NCBI GenBank assembly: GCA_017501345.1
Contig: JAFVXC010000026.1
Coordinates: 1-22,030, forward strand
Direction of reading: 5' to 3'
DNA: 22,030 nucleotides
DNA from: Clostridia bacterium
Lineage (GTDB): Bacteria; Bacillota_A; Clostridia; Oscillospirales; CAG-272
Below the pieces are notes generated by a model. That model saw only the letters and a program-made list of their open reading frames with translations, did not search any database and was not told where the DNA came from. This document shows, piece after piece, positions 7,902 through 16,354 of this stretch. The position numbers and the translations under genes were made by a program. Position 1 is the stretch's first letter; each line of letters starts with the position of its first letter.

Positions 7902-10900
7902 TTACTCCTTTCCGAGTCCGAGGGACCCTGTGCTGTTTTGAGTACTGTGGTTGTCGTGCCGACAGATCGGGCGCATATCACAGTAGGTGCAGGGCGACGT
8001 GCCCTTGTAGAGGAGGGGATCGGCATCGGCGTTTCCGCCGCGCATCTTTTCAGCCACTCCCGTGACGATCTCGCGGATCTCGCGCTCGATCTCTGAAAAT
8101 GCCTCGGGAGCAATGAGAGAGGTTCCGCCGATCTTGCCTGTCTTCGTCATCTTAATGCCGGGGAGGTAGGTGGGGTCGAGATCGTGATTCATTGCGCGAA
8201 GCACCTCCTCGTCGCTCGTCAGGACGCCGCTCCGCGTAAATTCCTTTTCGGCGAGACTGCGTACGTCGAGGTCGGGGGTGCTGTCGGGATAGGTGTCGAG
8301 CGGGATCGCCGAGAGGGCAGAGGAATGATAAATCGCGCCTGCGGGGCAGAGCTCGACCGAGTCACCGCCCTCCTTGAAGAAGGCATCCGCGTGGCAAAGC
8401 GTGAACAGATAAATGAGCATCTGCGTGTTGAGGCCGACCGCGAGATCGGAAAGCGAGAAGCCCTTGACACCGGTCTTGTAATCCACGATACGGACGTAAA
8501 GCTTGTTCCCCTTGCGGCAAAGATCGACGCGGTCGATCACCCCGGGAAGCGTGAGCGTGCTTCCATCCTTCAGGATGAAGGTGAGGGGACTCGGTGCACC
8601 GCTGCCACCGATCTTCAATTCGAAGAACCGCGGGGTGAAGTCGGAGCTTGCGAATTCGTCGAGAATGTTCTCGATCATCATCACCGACAGGTCGCGCAGG
8701 CGGCGGTAAAGATGGGGGAGACGGCCGTTTTCGTCCATCGAGAGAGATTTCGGAAGGATCTCATCCTTATAGTCCTTGATGGTTTCGTCCGCGATCGCTT
8801 CGATCTCGGCGCGCGTGAAGGACTTGCCGCCCGTGCTGCCTCCGACCGCATCACGGAAGAAGCGCTCAAGGACACGGTGCAGGAAGCTTCCCGAGTCTCC
8901 TGCGCCGAATTCGGCCTGTTTCTTTTCACGGAGTGAGAGAACGTGACTGCAGTAATAGGCAAAATGACATTTGACGAATTTTTCAAGGCGCGTCTGAGAC
9001 AGCGTCATGCGGTCGCCGAAGAAATCGGCGGCAACGTCGGGAGAAACGCGCGCGGATGTAGTCGAGACGGGGATATCAGCAGCCTCTGTGCCGCCCGGGA
9101 ACCAACCGTTTTTGAGATAAAGACGGCGAAGCGCCTCGCCTGCCTCGGAGTCCTTCAAGGCGGGATAGTATTCGAGAGAAAGCCGCGGAGTGAGGATCCG
9201 ATCGGGAAGCGGGAGCTCGCGGTCGTTTTCAATGGGATACTCCTTCCCGAGGAGCTGAATGGCACGGAGAAAGGGGAGAGACGGACGCGCCGAGGAGCCG
9301 TCTGCCCCTGCCGTGTGCGTTGAAAGAATCAGAAGCTCGGAGGGGAGGGAGACCGCGCGGCTGACGTAGAGAAGCTCGTCCGAGGATCTGAAATCGTAGC
9401 TCGGGGAAAGCTCCACACCGAGCTTCTTAAGTTCGATGCGCTCTGCGGAGGAGAACATTCCGCTGTCATCGACGGCGGCGGGGAATTCACCCTCGCAAAG
9501 CCCGAAGAGGATCGCACAGCGCACGTTTTGTGCGCGAAGCATATGTGCAGAACCGATCGTGACCTCGTCCACCGTTGTCGGGATCGTCCCGATCTCGGTC
9601 GAGCGAAGCAGGATGCGGATCGCGCTTTCAAGCTCCTCCTCAGTGAGAGGCTCGTCGCTTCCCTCGGGGGAAAGCGTTACGATCTTCTGAAGAAGGTCCT
9701 CGATCAGTGGGTACAGGCGGGCGTAGATGTCAGCACTCTGCAGTCTCCCTTCCTCGCGTTCCTCTGTGGAAAGACGACCCAGCTTTCCCTCGAGATCAAG
9801 CGTCTTCAGATAATTGGAGAGTGCCTCGCACTCCTCCCGAACGCTTTTCGCGTTTTTCAGCGCATCGGAAAGTGCGAGAAGGGGAGGAACGACGGTCGCG
9901 CGCACGCGGTTCGCCGCTTCCTTGATCGCCTTACCTCTGGCGCTCTCTCTACCCGAGAAGCCGTCTGCATTCATATCCCATTCGGTCACCTCGGTGAAGC
10001 CCGTGCCCGAAATATTCCAGGTCGAGGTATATTCCTCAAAGAGATCGGCGTCTGCGGGTGTAACGTCGCAGAGCCCGGTCTTAACGTGCGCGATCACGTC
10101 TGAATGCTGCCACCTTGAAGAAAGGATACGGAGCGCAGACAAAAGGAGCTTCAGGGGTGGGAGGGAGATGAGGTCCTCCTTTTCGGAGAGAAAATAGGGA
10201 ATGCCGTATTTATCAAAGACGAAATCAAGAATGCCGGAAAGGCCCGATGCATCGCGGGCGATCACAACGATGTCGCGATAGCGGTACCCCTTCCGAATGA
10301 GGGAAAGGATGCGGAACGCGATGCTTTCCGCCTCCTCGTATACCGATTCCGAGGACAGAAGGCGGATGCTCTCGCGTGTGCCTTCGGGGAAGGCGGGGAG
10401 GCTCTCTTTTTCGAGATCGAGCCGCCAGAGATGCTCCGAGAAAAGCGCAAGCGCCTCGGATTTTGCACGGTGATTACCCGTAAGCAGAACGGTTTGCGTT
10501 TCATAATCCTTCACGATGTGAGAGATGCGCTTGACGGTGTCCGCGACCGAGGAGAGATGCAGGTCGGTGGTATGCGGTTCGGGGCAGGGGAAGGTTACGG
10601 TAAGTGCGTCCGCCGTGCGGGCGATCTCCTTGATGACGGCAAGCTCCTGTGCGGTATAGGAGGTGAAGGAATCGATGTATACGTGCGTGCCTGTGAAAAA
10701 GTCGTGCCTCGAAAGAAGCTCGGAGAGGCGCGTGAGGTCGTCGGCACTATCCTCGAAGGATTCGCCGACAAGACCGTTATAGGAGGCATAGATGAGAGCG
10801 AGATCGCGCGCCTTGGAACGAAGCGGATCGTCCTTCCGGAGAGATTCGACGGCACGCTCAAGCATTGCGGAGGTGATGCAGGATGCCTTCAGCTCTGCTA

Positions 10901-11270
10901 CGGCGGACAGAAGCCACTCCGAAAGAGAGGCATCGTGCGCCGTGCTTTCGTCGAAGGACTCAAAGAGAGGGGCGAGCTCTCTTACGGTCTTCCACATCAG
11001 AAAAGCCTTTGCGCCTTTATCGATGTAGTGATAGCACAGCCCGCCGTATTCGCGGAATACGCGGTTTGCGAGACGGGAGAAATTCAGCACCTCTGCCGAG
11101 AGCTGTGCCGAGGGGGGGAGAGAAAGGAGGGCCTGCCGTTCTGCGGATACGGTCTCCTGCTCGGGAACGATCAAAAAGGAGCGGATGCCGTTTTCGGCGT
11201 CGCGCTTCATATATTCAAGAACCGTGTGCGTTTTGCCGCTGCCGGGGGGGCCGTAAAGCAGAGTGATCAT
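7902..11270 (-). CDS. addB: ATP-dependent helicase-nuclease subunit B (AddB)
   Basis: AddB partners AddA; in the family it recognises Chi and contributes the second nuclease. The 1122-residue product begins with Walker A GPPGSGKT (7-14). It lacks a full set of helicase motifs, as is usual for AddB. The C-terminal nuclease contains His798 in GSFLHRV, LPGVIDRVDL and VDYKTG. Cys1094, Cys1097 and Cys1103 (C-x2-C-x5-C) together with Cys768 in FVKCHFAYY form the expected 4Fe-4S ligand set that staples the nuclease domain. ATG 11270 follows GGAGG by 7 bases. The gene is first in the addB-addA operon, which is the usual order, and has its own promoter at 11337-11365. No SOS (LexA) box of the Bacillus type is visible. 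Confidence 0.96.
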   Translation of the reverse strand: MITLLYGPPGSGKTHTVLEYMKRDAENGIRSFLIVPEQETVSAERQALLSLPPSAQLSAEVLNFSRLANRVFREYGGLCYHYIDKGAKAFLMWKTVRELAPLFESFDESTAHDASLSEWLLSAVAELKASCITSAMLERAVESLRKDDPLRSKARDLALIYASYNGLVGESFEDSADDLTRLSELLSRHDFFTGTHVYIDSFTSYTAQELAVIKEIARTADALTVTFPCPEPHTTDLHLSSVADTVKRISHIVKDYETQTVLLTGNHRAKSEALALFSEHLWRLDLEKESLPAFPEGTRESIRLLSSESVYEEAESIAFRILSLIRKGYRYRDIVVIARDASGLSGILDFVFDKYGIPYFLSEKEDLISLPPLKLLLSALRILSSRWQHSDVIAHVKTGLCDVTPADADLFEEYTSTWNISGTGFTEVTEWDMNADGFSGRESARGKAIKEAANRVRATVVPPLLALSDALKNAKSVREECEALSNYLKTLDLEGKLGRLSTEEREEGRLQSADIYARLYPLIEDLLQKIVTLSPEGSDEPLTEEELESAIRILLRSTEIGTIPTTVDEVTIGSAHMLRAQNVRCAILFGLCEGEFPAAVDDSGMFSSAERIELKKLGVELSPSYDFRSSDELLYVSRAVSLPSELLILSTHTAGADGSSARPSLPFLRAIQLLGKEYPIENDRELPLPDRILTPRLSLEYYPALKDSEAGEALRRLYLKNGWFPGGTEAADIPVSTTSARVSPDVAADFFGDRMTLSQTRLEKFVKCHFAYYCSHVLSLREKKQAEFGAGDSGSFLHRVLERFFRDAVGGSTGGKSFTRAEIEAIADETIKDYKDEILPKSLSMDENGRLPHLYRRLRDLSVMMIENILDEFASSDFTPRFFELKIGGSGAPSPLTFILKDGSTLTLPGVIDRVDLCRKGNKLYVRIVDYKTGVKGFSLSDLAVGLNTQMLIYLFTLCHADAFFKEGGDSVELCPAGAIYHSSALSAIPLDTYPDSTPDLDVRSLAEKEFTRSGVLTSDEEVLRAMNHDLDPTYLPGIKMTKTGKIGGTSLIAPEAFSEIEREIREIVTGVAEKMRGGNADADPLLYKGTSPCTYCDMRPICRHDNHSTQNSTGSLGLGKE

Positions 11271-11302
11271 AGGGTATCCTCCGAATATCTGAAGTAAGCT
11301 TT

Positions 11303-11327
11303 CCGGACTGTGCCGTTTGGTGTCCGG
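11303..11327 (-). other. Hairpin at the 5' end of the addBA transcript
   Basis: CCGGAC and GTCCGG form a perfect 6-bp GC-rich stem around a 13-base loop. With transcription from the promoter at 11337-11365 starting near 11330, the stem begins within about 5 bases of the RNA 5' end, a position that can protect mRNA from 5'-dependent decay. This role is inference. Confidence 0.4.
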
Positions 11328-11336
11328 TTAATTTTT

Positions 11337-11365
11337 ATTATAACAGAAATGATTCAAAAAAACAA
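11337..11365 (-). promoter_or_regulatory. Promoter for addB-addA
   Basis: On the minus strand TTGTTT (11360-11365) and TATAAT (11337-11342) are 17 bp apart, and the -10 is preceded by TGT, giving an extended -10. The leader to the addB ATG would be about 60 bases. Confidence 0.65.
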
Positions 11366-11454
11366 CCGACTTCCCCTTAATTTATTCAAAACAATTCGCG
11401 AAATAATTCAGTATGTGTTTTTAGAGCCGTCAAAAACCCATCACAAAGGGAGAT

Positions 11455-11518
11455 TATAATAGGGATACCGAGGAGAGCCCTTGCTCTGAATCGGCAGACA
11501 AGCGCCACTCCGGTGCTT
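11455..11518 (+). promoter_or_regulatory. Possible -10 and structured leader of the htrA-like gene
   Basis: TATAAT is present at 11455-11460, but no convincing -35 lies 16-18 bp upstream. Two small hairpins follow: AGAGC/GCTCT (11474-11487) and AAGCGCC/GGTGCTT with one G-U pair (11500-11518). Promoter use and any regulation by the leader are uncertain. The rest of the 11271-11543 gap holds the addBA promoter and otherwise only AT-rich DNA. Confidence 0.35.
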
Positions 11519-11543
11519 CAGCTTACGAAACGGAGGAAATGAA

Positions 11544-12890
11544 GTGAACGGACCGCTCGATCGGGAGGCGTATAATGCCCCGAAAAAGAATGACGACCGC
11601 ATAGATCCGGACCTCATAGAAAACGAAACTGCCAGCACGGTATATACACCGTCCCGTGAAGGGATCTCCGATGGTGAGGGGCAGGGAAAAACGAAGCGCA
11701 CGCCGAAGAGGATTGCTGTGACCGCGGCGCTACTGGTTCTCTGCCTGATGCTCGGAGTCCTTGGCGGTGCGGGCGGAACGATGCTCGTGCTTTCACGCAA
11801 AGGCGGAGACGACACCGACGAAGGTGGTGAGAAGTCTAATGCCGCAACGATCTACAAGGAGACGTCGATCGTGAACCTGATCGAGCTTCCCGAGACAGAG
11901 GGCGAAGCGCTTTCGGTCGCACAGGTGTACCAGCGGGTAGCTGATTCTGTCGTTGCGATCACGACCTCGGTTCAGATGTCAAGCAGCTTCTCGGGTGGAT
12001 TCTATCTGACAAAGGGCTCGGGAAGCGGTGTGATCCTTTCGAAGGAGGGACATATCGTTACCAATTATCACGTGATCGACAATTTCTCGGAGATCGAGAT
12101 CACTCTCCATAACGGCAGTGTATATTCTGCGGTCTATCTCGACGGCGATCCTGCGCTCGACGTTGCGCTCCTGAAGATCGAGCCGACCGAGACGCTGTCG
12201 CCTGCGGTGATCGGCTCGAGTGACGGACTCGTTACGGGGCAGGACGTCGTTGCGGTCGGTAATTCACTCGGAACGCTCCCGGGAACCCTGACCGACGGTA
12301 TCATCAGCGCGCTTGCGCGAACGGTCGAGATCGAGGGCTATAAGCGAACGCTTCTGCAGACCAACGCCGCGATCAATCCCGGGAATTCGGGTGGCGGACT
12401 TTTTGATCGGTACGGCAGACTTGTTGGGATCGTTAACGCAAAGGAATCCTCCGAGGGCGTTGAGGGGCTTGGATTTGCCATTCCGATCGACGACGTGTTT
12501 GATGAGATCGTTGAGATTATCGAGGACGGATACATTCATGGGAGAGCCTGCCTTGATCTTGAGGTGATCGAGATCAAGGATTCGAGAGAGGCGTACGCAC
12601 TCTACCGCAATCAGATGCGAGGGATATACGTCCAGGCCTCAAGCTACGGTGAGGATGCGAATTTCCGAGAGGGGGACAGACTGCATTCGGTGAACGGTGT
12701 GGCGGTCTCTTCGGAAAGCGATCTGTATGCCGTGCTTGCGGGGCTTCAGCCGGGAGACACTGCCGATCTTGTGCTCGGGCGGATCGTTATAAGCTCGAAC
12801 GGACTCTGGTCGAGTTATGTGGAGACAGAGGTCAAGATCACCGTGACGCTCCGCGAATACGTTCCGTCTTACGCGATCACCTTTCAGTGA
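11544..12890 (+). CDS. Membrane-anchored HtrA/DegP-like serine protease
   Basis: This is an S1C-family serine protease of 448 residues, expected to act outside the membrane on misfolded or exported proteins. A charged cytoplasmic tail (1-57) is followed by one membrane segment (58-83), a trypsin-like domain (about 125-320) and a PDZ domain (about 335-435). The catalytic triad is complete: His176 in TNYHVI, Asp206 in DPALDVALL and Ser282 in NPGNSGGGLF. I chose GTG 11544 because GGAGG (11532-11536) is 7 bases away. The ATG at 11539 is too close to it and reads ATG-AAG-TGA, a two-codon dead end. The gene is divergent from addB and followed by its own hairpin, then by a two-component system. Membrane-bound HtrA proteases near such systems are common in Firmicutes, which suggests an envelope-stress role, but no shared regulatory site is visible. 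Confidence 0.93.
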   Translation: MNGPLDREAYNAPKKNDDRIDPDLIENETASTVYTPSREGISDGEGQGKTKRTPKRIAVTAALLVLCLMLGVLGGAGGTMLVLSRKGGDDTDEGGEKSNAATIYKETSIVNLIELPETEGEALSVAQVYQRVADSVVAITTSVQMSSSFSGGFYLTKGSGSGVILSKEGHIVTNYHVIDNFSEIEITLHNGSVYSAVYLDGDPALDVALLKIEPTETLSPAVIGSSDGLVTGQDVVAVGNSLGTLPGTLTDGIISALARTVEIEGYKRTLLQTNAAINPGNSGGGLFDRYGRLVGIVNAKESSEGVEGLGFAIPIDDVFDEIVEIIEDGYIHGRACLDLEVIEIKDSREAYALYRNQMRGIYVQASSYGEDANFREGDRLHSVNGVAVSSESDLYAVLAGLQPGDTADLVLGRIVISSNGLWSSYVETEVKITVTLREYVPSYAITFQ

Positions 12891-12922
12891 TCGAGGCGCG
12901 AGGATCTTTACAAGAAGAAAAT

Positions 12923-12968
12923 GGGGGCTGTACGGTGGCGGATTTGCGATCGCAGCCCCCTGATTTTT
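12923..12968 (+). terminator. Probable terminator after the htrA-like gene
   Basis: GGGGGCTG (12923-12930) and CAGCCCCC (12953-12960) form a perfect 8-bp stem around a 22-base loop. A TTTTT run begins 3 bases after the stem, so it is a somewhat imperfect intrinsic terminator. Confidence 0.65.
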
Positions 12969-13028
12969 GCATTTCGGAGTTATTTTGATAAAACTTTATA
13001 AAACAATGTAAAAAAACTGAAATAGCTA

Positions 13029-13057
13029 TTGCGAAAAATGAAATTTTTCGTTATAAT
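13029..13057 (+). promoter_or_regulatory. Promoter of the two-component operon with embedded palindrome
   Basis: TTGCGA (13029-13034) and TATAAT (13052-13057) are 17 bp apart. The spacer itself is an inverted repeat: CGAAAAAT (13032-13039), GAA, ATTTTTCG (13043-13050). It fills the space between the hexamers, a typical position for a repressor site. It could also simply be a bent A/T tract. Confidence 0.7.
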
Positions 13058-13129
13058 AAAGATAGAAGAGAGGCCTTGCGGCGGTGTACCCGTCGGGTGA
13101 CAGACTGTCGCGAGGAAAGAGGTGACGTT

Positions 13130-13819
13130 ATGTATCATATTCTCGTTGTCGACGACGAATCCAAGATCCGTGCGATCATTCGTAAGTATGCGGAATACGA
13201 GGGCTTTTCGGTAACCGAGGCTGCCGACGGTATGGAGGCGGTATCTCTGTGTAAGGCGGAGCGGTTCGACCTTATCGTGATGGATATTATGATGCCCGAG
13301 CTGGACGGCTTTTCCGCTTGCCGCGAGATCCGTCGGTTTTCCGATACGCCGATCATTATGCTTTCCGCGCGCGGAGAGGAATACGATAAGATCAACGGCT
13401 TTGCCTTTGGAATCGACGATTACGTCGTCAAGCCCTTTTCTCCGAAGGAGCTGATGCTTCGCATTGCCGCCGTCCTGAAGCGTACGGGAACTACACGCAA
13501 TAAGGAGGAGAAATCGAGAAACGAGATCGTGGAGATCGATAACGGCGGCCTGCGCGCCGACGTTACGGCTCGCATTGTCTATGTGGACGGAGAGCGCGTC
13601 GAGATGTCACCGAAGGAGTACGACCTCTTCTTCTATATGCTCCGCAACCGCAACATCGCACTTTCGCGAGAGAAGCTACTCACCGAGGTCTGGGGATACG
13701 ATTTTTACGGAGACGCGCGTACACTCGATACGCACGTCAAGCTTCTCCGAAAGAGTCTCGGACGCTACGCCTCGGCGATCGTCACGCTTCGCGGCGTCGG
13801 ATATCGGTTTGAAGGGTGA
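13130..13819 (+). CDS. OmpR/PhoB-family response regulator
   Basis: The 229-residue protein has a receiver domain (about 1-118) and a winged-helix DNA-binding domain (about 130-228). The acidic pair Asp8-Asp9 is in VVDDE, the phosphorylated residue is Asp52 in IVMDIMMPELDG, the switch serine is at 79 in MLSA and the conserved lysine is Lys101 in VKPF. The winged helix shows EYDLFFYMLRNRN, LLTEVWGYDF, RTLDTHVKLLRKSL and the C-terminal VGYRFEG. ATG 13130 has AGAGGTG about 5 bases upstream; an in-frame extension to 13076 has no support. It is the first gene of the operon, and its stop lies 4 bases before the kinase ATG. It is expected to be phosphorylated by that kinase. Target genes cannot be read from the sequence. 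Confidence 0.96.
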   Translation: MYHILVVDDESKIRAIIRKYAEYEGFSVTEAADGMEAVSLCKAERFDLIVMDIMMPELDGFSACREIRRFSDTPIIMLSARGEEYDKINGFAFGIDDYVVKPFSPKELMLRIAAVLKRTGTTRNKEEKSRNEIVEIDNGGLRADVTARIVYVDGERVEMSPKEYDLFFYMLRNRNIALSREKLLTEVWGYDFYGDARTLDTHVKLLRKSLGRYASAIVTLRGVGYRFEG

Positions 13820-13823
13820 ACGT

Positions 13824-15422
13824 ATGAGGAAGGGAACTACAGTATCTGAAAGAGAGACGGGACGCACGCAAAGCGTGCGCGGTATGGGCATCAGTGGGAA
13901 GCTCTTTCTCTATCTGTTTGTTTTTACTCTTGTCGTAATGTTCCTGATCTGGTTATTTCAGATCTTTTTGCTTGACGTATTTTATGAACGGGCAAAATAT
14001 AAGGAGCTTGACCGTGTTGCGGAGGAGCTTGCATATTTTTCGGACGATGAGGAAAGCCTCGGGACTGCGGTGTACGACTATGCCTCACGGTACGGGATCT
14101 GCATATCGGTTTATAAGCTGAACGGCAGTGCCGCCGAGGAGATCACAAAGTCGCACGTTGCGGGTGTTTGTGCGGTGCATCTTTTGTCGGACAAGGATCG
14201 GTCTGAGCTGTATGAAAAGGCACTTTTGAACGGCGGCAGGCTTTCGGTGGTATATCCCGTGGAGAGGCAGTTTTTTGAGGGAAATCCGAGTGGCGGTGAT
14301 GCACCCGATGACACGAGACCTATAGACGAAGACAGCGAGAGTGCCTACGATGAAAGCAGGCCCCCCCATAATTACGCGCATATCGTAGTGGAAAAAAGCG
14401 ATAATGCGGTGTCGGTGCACGTAGTAGAGAACAGCAGAGGTCAAAGCTATATATTTCTCCTGGACTCGAAGCTTACCCCCGTTTCGTCGATCATCGAAAC
14501 GCTTGAGCTTCAGGCATTGTGGCTTGGCGCGATCCTTCTCGTACTTGCGCTCGGACTTGCCGTACTGATCGCTCAGACGGTCCTTCGCCCGATCGTTTCA
14601 ATGAGTGCATCCGCGCGTCGGCTTGCGCAGGGAGACTACGGCGTAGCATTCGTCGGATCGGGCTTCCGTGAGTCAAGGGAGCTTGCCGAAACGCTGAACT
14701 ATGCCTCGATTGAGCTCTCAAAGACCGATGCGCTCCAGAAGGAGCTGATCGCAAACGTCTCGCACGACCTGCGGACGCCGCTTACGATGATCAAGGGCTA
14801 TAGCGAAATTATGCGCGATCTTCCGGGGGAGAATACTCCCGAAAACGTACAGGTCGTGATCGACGAGGCAGAACGTATGAGCGAGCTTGTCAGCGATCTG
14901 CTTGACCTCTCGAAGATCCGTGCGGGTAGCCGTGTGCCGACCTACGAATGTTTTGACCTGACCGAGACCGTTTATTCGACGCTCGCACGGTATGAAAAGC
15001 TGATCGAGCACGACGGATATACGATCACCTTCGAGAAGTCAGAAAGCGTGCAGGTATATGCAGACAGAACGATGATCCTGCAGGTGCTCTACAATCTTAT
15101 CAACAATGCGGTGAATTATACGAATGAGGACGACAGGACGGTTCGCGTGATACAAGCCGTGGAGGGCGACCGCGTCCGTATATCGGTAATTGATACGGGG
15201 GACGGTATCTCAAAGGAGGAGCTTCCGTTGATCTGGGACCGCTACTATAAGGTCGACAAGATCCACAAGCGAGCAATGGTAGGAACCGGTCTCGGTCTTT
15301 CGATCGTGAAGCAGATCCTTGAGCAGCACAGCGCGATTTACGGCGTGAGCAGTACGATGGGGAAGGGCTCGACCTTCTGGTTTTCGCTCCCCATAGCCTC
15401 GTGCGAAAAGCGTGAGGAATGA
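13824..15422 (+). CDS. Sensor histidine kinase of the two-component pair
   Basis: This is a 532-residue membrane histidine kinase. Transmembrane segments at about 24-50 and 231-252 enclose an extracytoplasmic domain of about 180 residues. A HAMP linker follows (about 253-305). The dimerisation domain has phosphoacceptor His314 in NVSHDLRTPL. The ATPase domain has the N box LYNLINNAVNYT (422-433), G1 DTGDGIS (457-463), F box WDRYYKVD (471-478) and G2 GTGLGLSIV (487-495). All catalytic motifs are intact. The sensor region contains an acidic, proline- and glycine-rich stretch (about 153-182) that looks disordered. ATG 13824 with GAAGGGTGA upstream is preferred. A longer frame reaching into the regulator gene is an overlap artefact. 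The signal sensed is unknown. Confidence 0.95.
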   Translation: MRKGTTVSERETGRTQSVRGMGISGKLFLYLFVFTLVVMFLIWLFQIFLLDVFYERAKYKELDRVAEELAYFSDDEESLGTAVYDYASRYGICISVYKLNGSAAEEITKSHVAGVCAVHLLSDKDRSELYEKALLNGGRLSVVYPVERQFFEGNPSGGDAPDDTRPIDEDSESAYDESRPPHNYAHIVVEKSDNAVSVHVVENSRGQSYIFLLDSKLTPVSSIIETLELQALWLGAILLVLALGLAVLIAQTVLRPIVSMSASARRLAQGDYGVAFVGSGFRESRELAETLNYASIELSKTDALQKELIANVSHDLRTPLTMIKGYSEIMRDLPGENTPENVQVVIDEAERMSELVSDLLDLSKIRAGSRVPTYECFDLTETVYSTLARYEKLIEHDGYTITFEKSESVQVYADRTMILQVLYNLINNAVNYTNEDDRTVRVIQAVEGDRVRISVIDTGDGISKEELPLIWDRYYKVDKIHKRAMVGTGLGLSIVKQILEQHSAIYGVSSTMGKGSTFWFSLPIASCEKREE

Positions 15423-15441
15423 CTATCACGGAGGGAACAAC

Positions 15442-16299
15442 GTGAAAAACGATGCAATAATTGGTGTGCTTGACGTGCTCCGCTGTCCGATCTGCACAGA
15501 TCCTTTGGTGGCGGAGAACGGAGGCGCGAGTCTTGTCTGCTTGCCGAAGAAATCCTGTGGAAAGCGCCACTGCTTTGACCGTGCGAAAAGCGGATACGTC
15601 AATCTTGACGCGCGGCACGCGGGCGGCGGCGACAATAAGGAGCTTGTCCGTGCCCGTACAGCCTTTCTCGAGAGCGGTGCGTATGAGCCGATCTCAGACA
15701 AGGTGAATGAGCTTCTCGTGAGGTATTCGCCCACGGGGACGGTGATCGACGCAGGGTGCGGTGAGGGATATTATACGAACCGCGCGGCGCTTCTCCTTCC
15801 TCAGCTGCGCCTTCTCGGCTTTGATCTCTCGAAGGCTGCGATCGACGCGGCAACGCGATCGGCTATGAACAAGGGGAGCACGGCGGCGTTTGCGGTCGGA
15901 GGGATTTTTGATCTTCCTGTGAAGGATTGCTGTGCGTCTGCTGTTATCAGTCTTTTTGCGCCCTGCGCTGAGACCGAATTCTTACGCGTGCTCAAGCCGG
16001 GCGGGATCCTGATCGTCGCGGGAGCAGGAGAGGACCATCTCCTCGGGCTCAAGCGTGCAATATACGATACGCCCTATCGCAACACACCGCGTGCCGATCT
16101 CCCGATCGGGATGCATCTCCTCACAGAGGAGCGCCTTACCTATACGGCACGTCTCGATTCGGGTGAAACGATAAAAAGCCTCTTTTCAATGACGCCGTAC
16201 GCCTTCCGAACCTCAAAGCAGGATATGGAAAAGCTGAACGCGCTTGAAGCGCTTGAGACCGAGATCGACGTTTTTCTGTCGGTGTATGAGAAGCGCTGA
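15442..16299 (+). CDS. RlmA-like 23S rRNA (guanine-N1)-methyltransferase
   Basis: The protein has 285 residues and resembles the RlmA/TlrB family, which methylates N1 of a guanine in 23S rRNA helix 35 (G745 or G748 by family) using S-adenosylmethionine. The N-terminal zinc site is visible as Cys15 and Cys18 in CPIC and Cys39 and His43 in CGKRH, followed by the family signature FDRAKSGYVNL. The Rossmann methyltransferase motif I is VIDAGCGEGYY (about 105-115), and a LKPGG segment follows. The start is GTG 15442, with GGAGGG 6 bases upstream; the ATG at 15412 lies inside the kinase gene. The gap after the kinase stop is 19 bases, so it belongs to the same operon. Which guanine is modified, and whether macrolide or tylosin susceptibility is affected, cannot be told from sequence. 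Confidence 0.88.
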   Translation: MKNDAIIGVLDVLRCPICTDPLVAENGGASLVCLPKKSCGKRHCFDRAKSGYVNLDARHAGGGDNKELVRARTAFLESGAYEPISDKVNELLVRYSPTGTVIDAGCGEGYYTNRAALLLPQLRLLGFDLSKAAIDAATRSAMNKGSTAAFAVGGIFDLPVKDCCASAVISLFAPCAETEFLRVLKPGGILIVAGAGEDHLLGLKRAIYDTPYRNTPRADLPIGMHLLTEERLTYTARLDSGETIKSLFSMTPYAFRTSKQDMEKLNALEALETEIDVFLSVYEKR

Positions 16300-16354
16300 A
16301 TTCCGATTCACCAAAACGACCGATCAATCATACAGTAAAGAAAGAAGAAAAGCT

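Noticed and set aside
10431..11297. 288-codon open frame on the plus strand
   Set aside because: It is antisense to the N-terminal part of addB, whose motifs are unambiguous.
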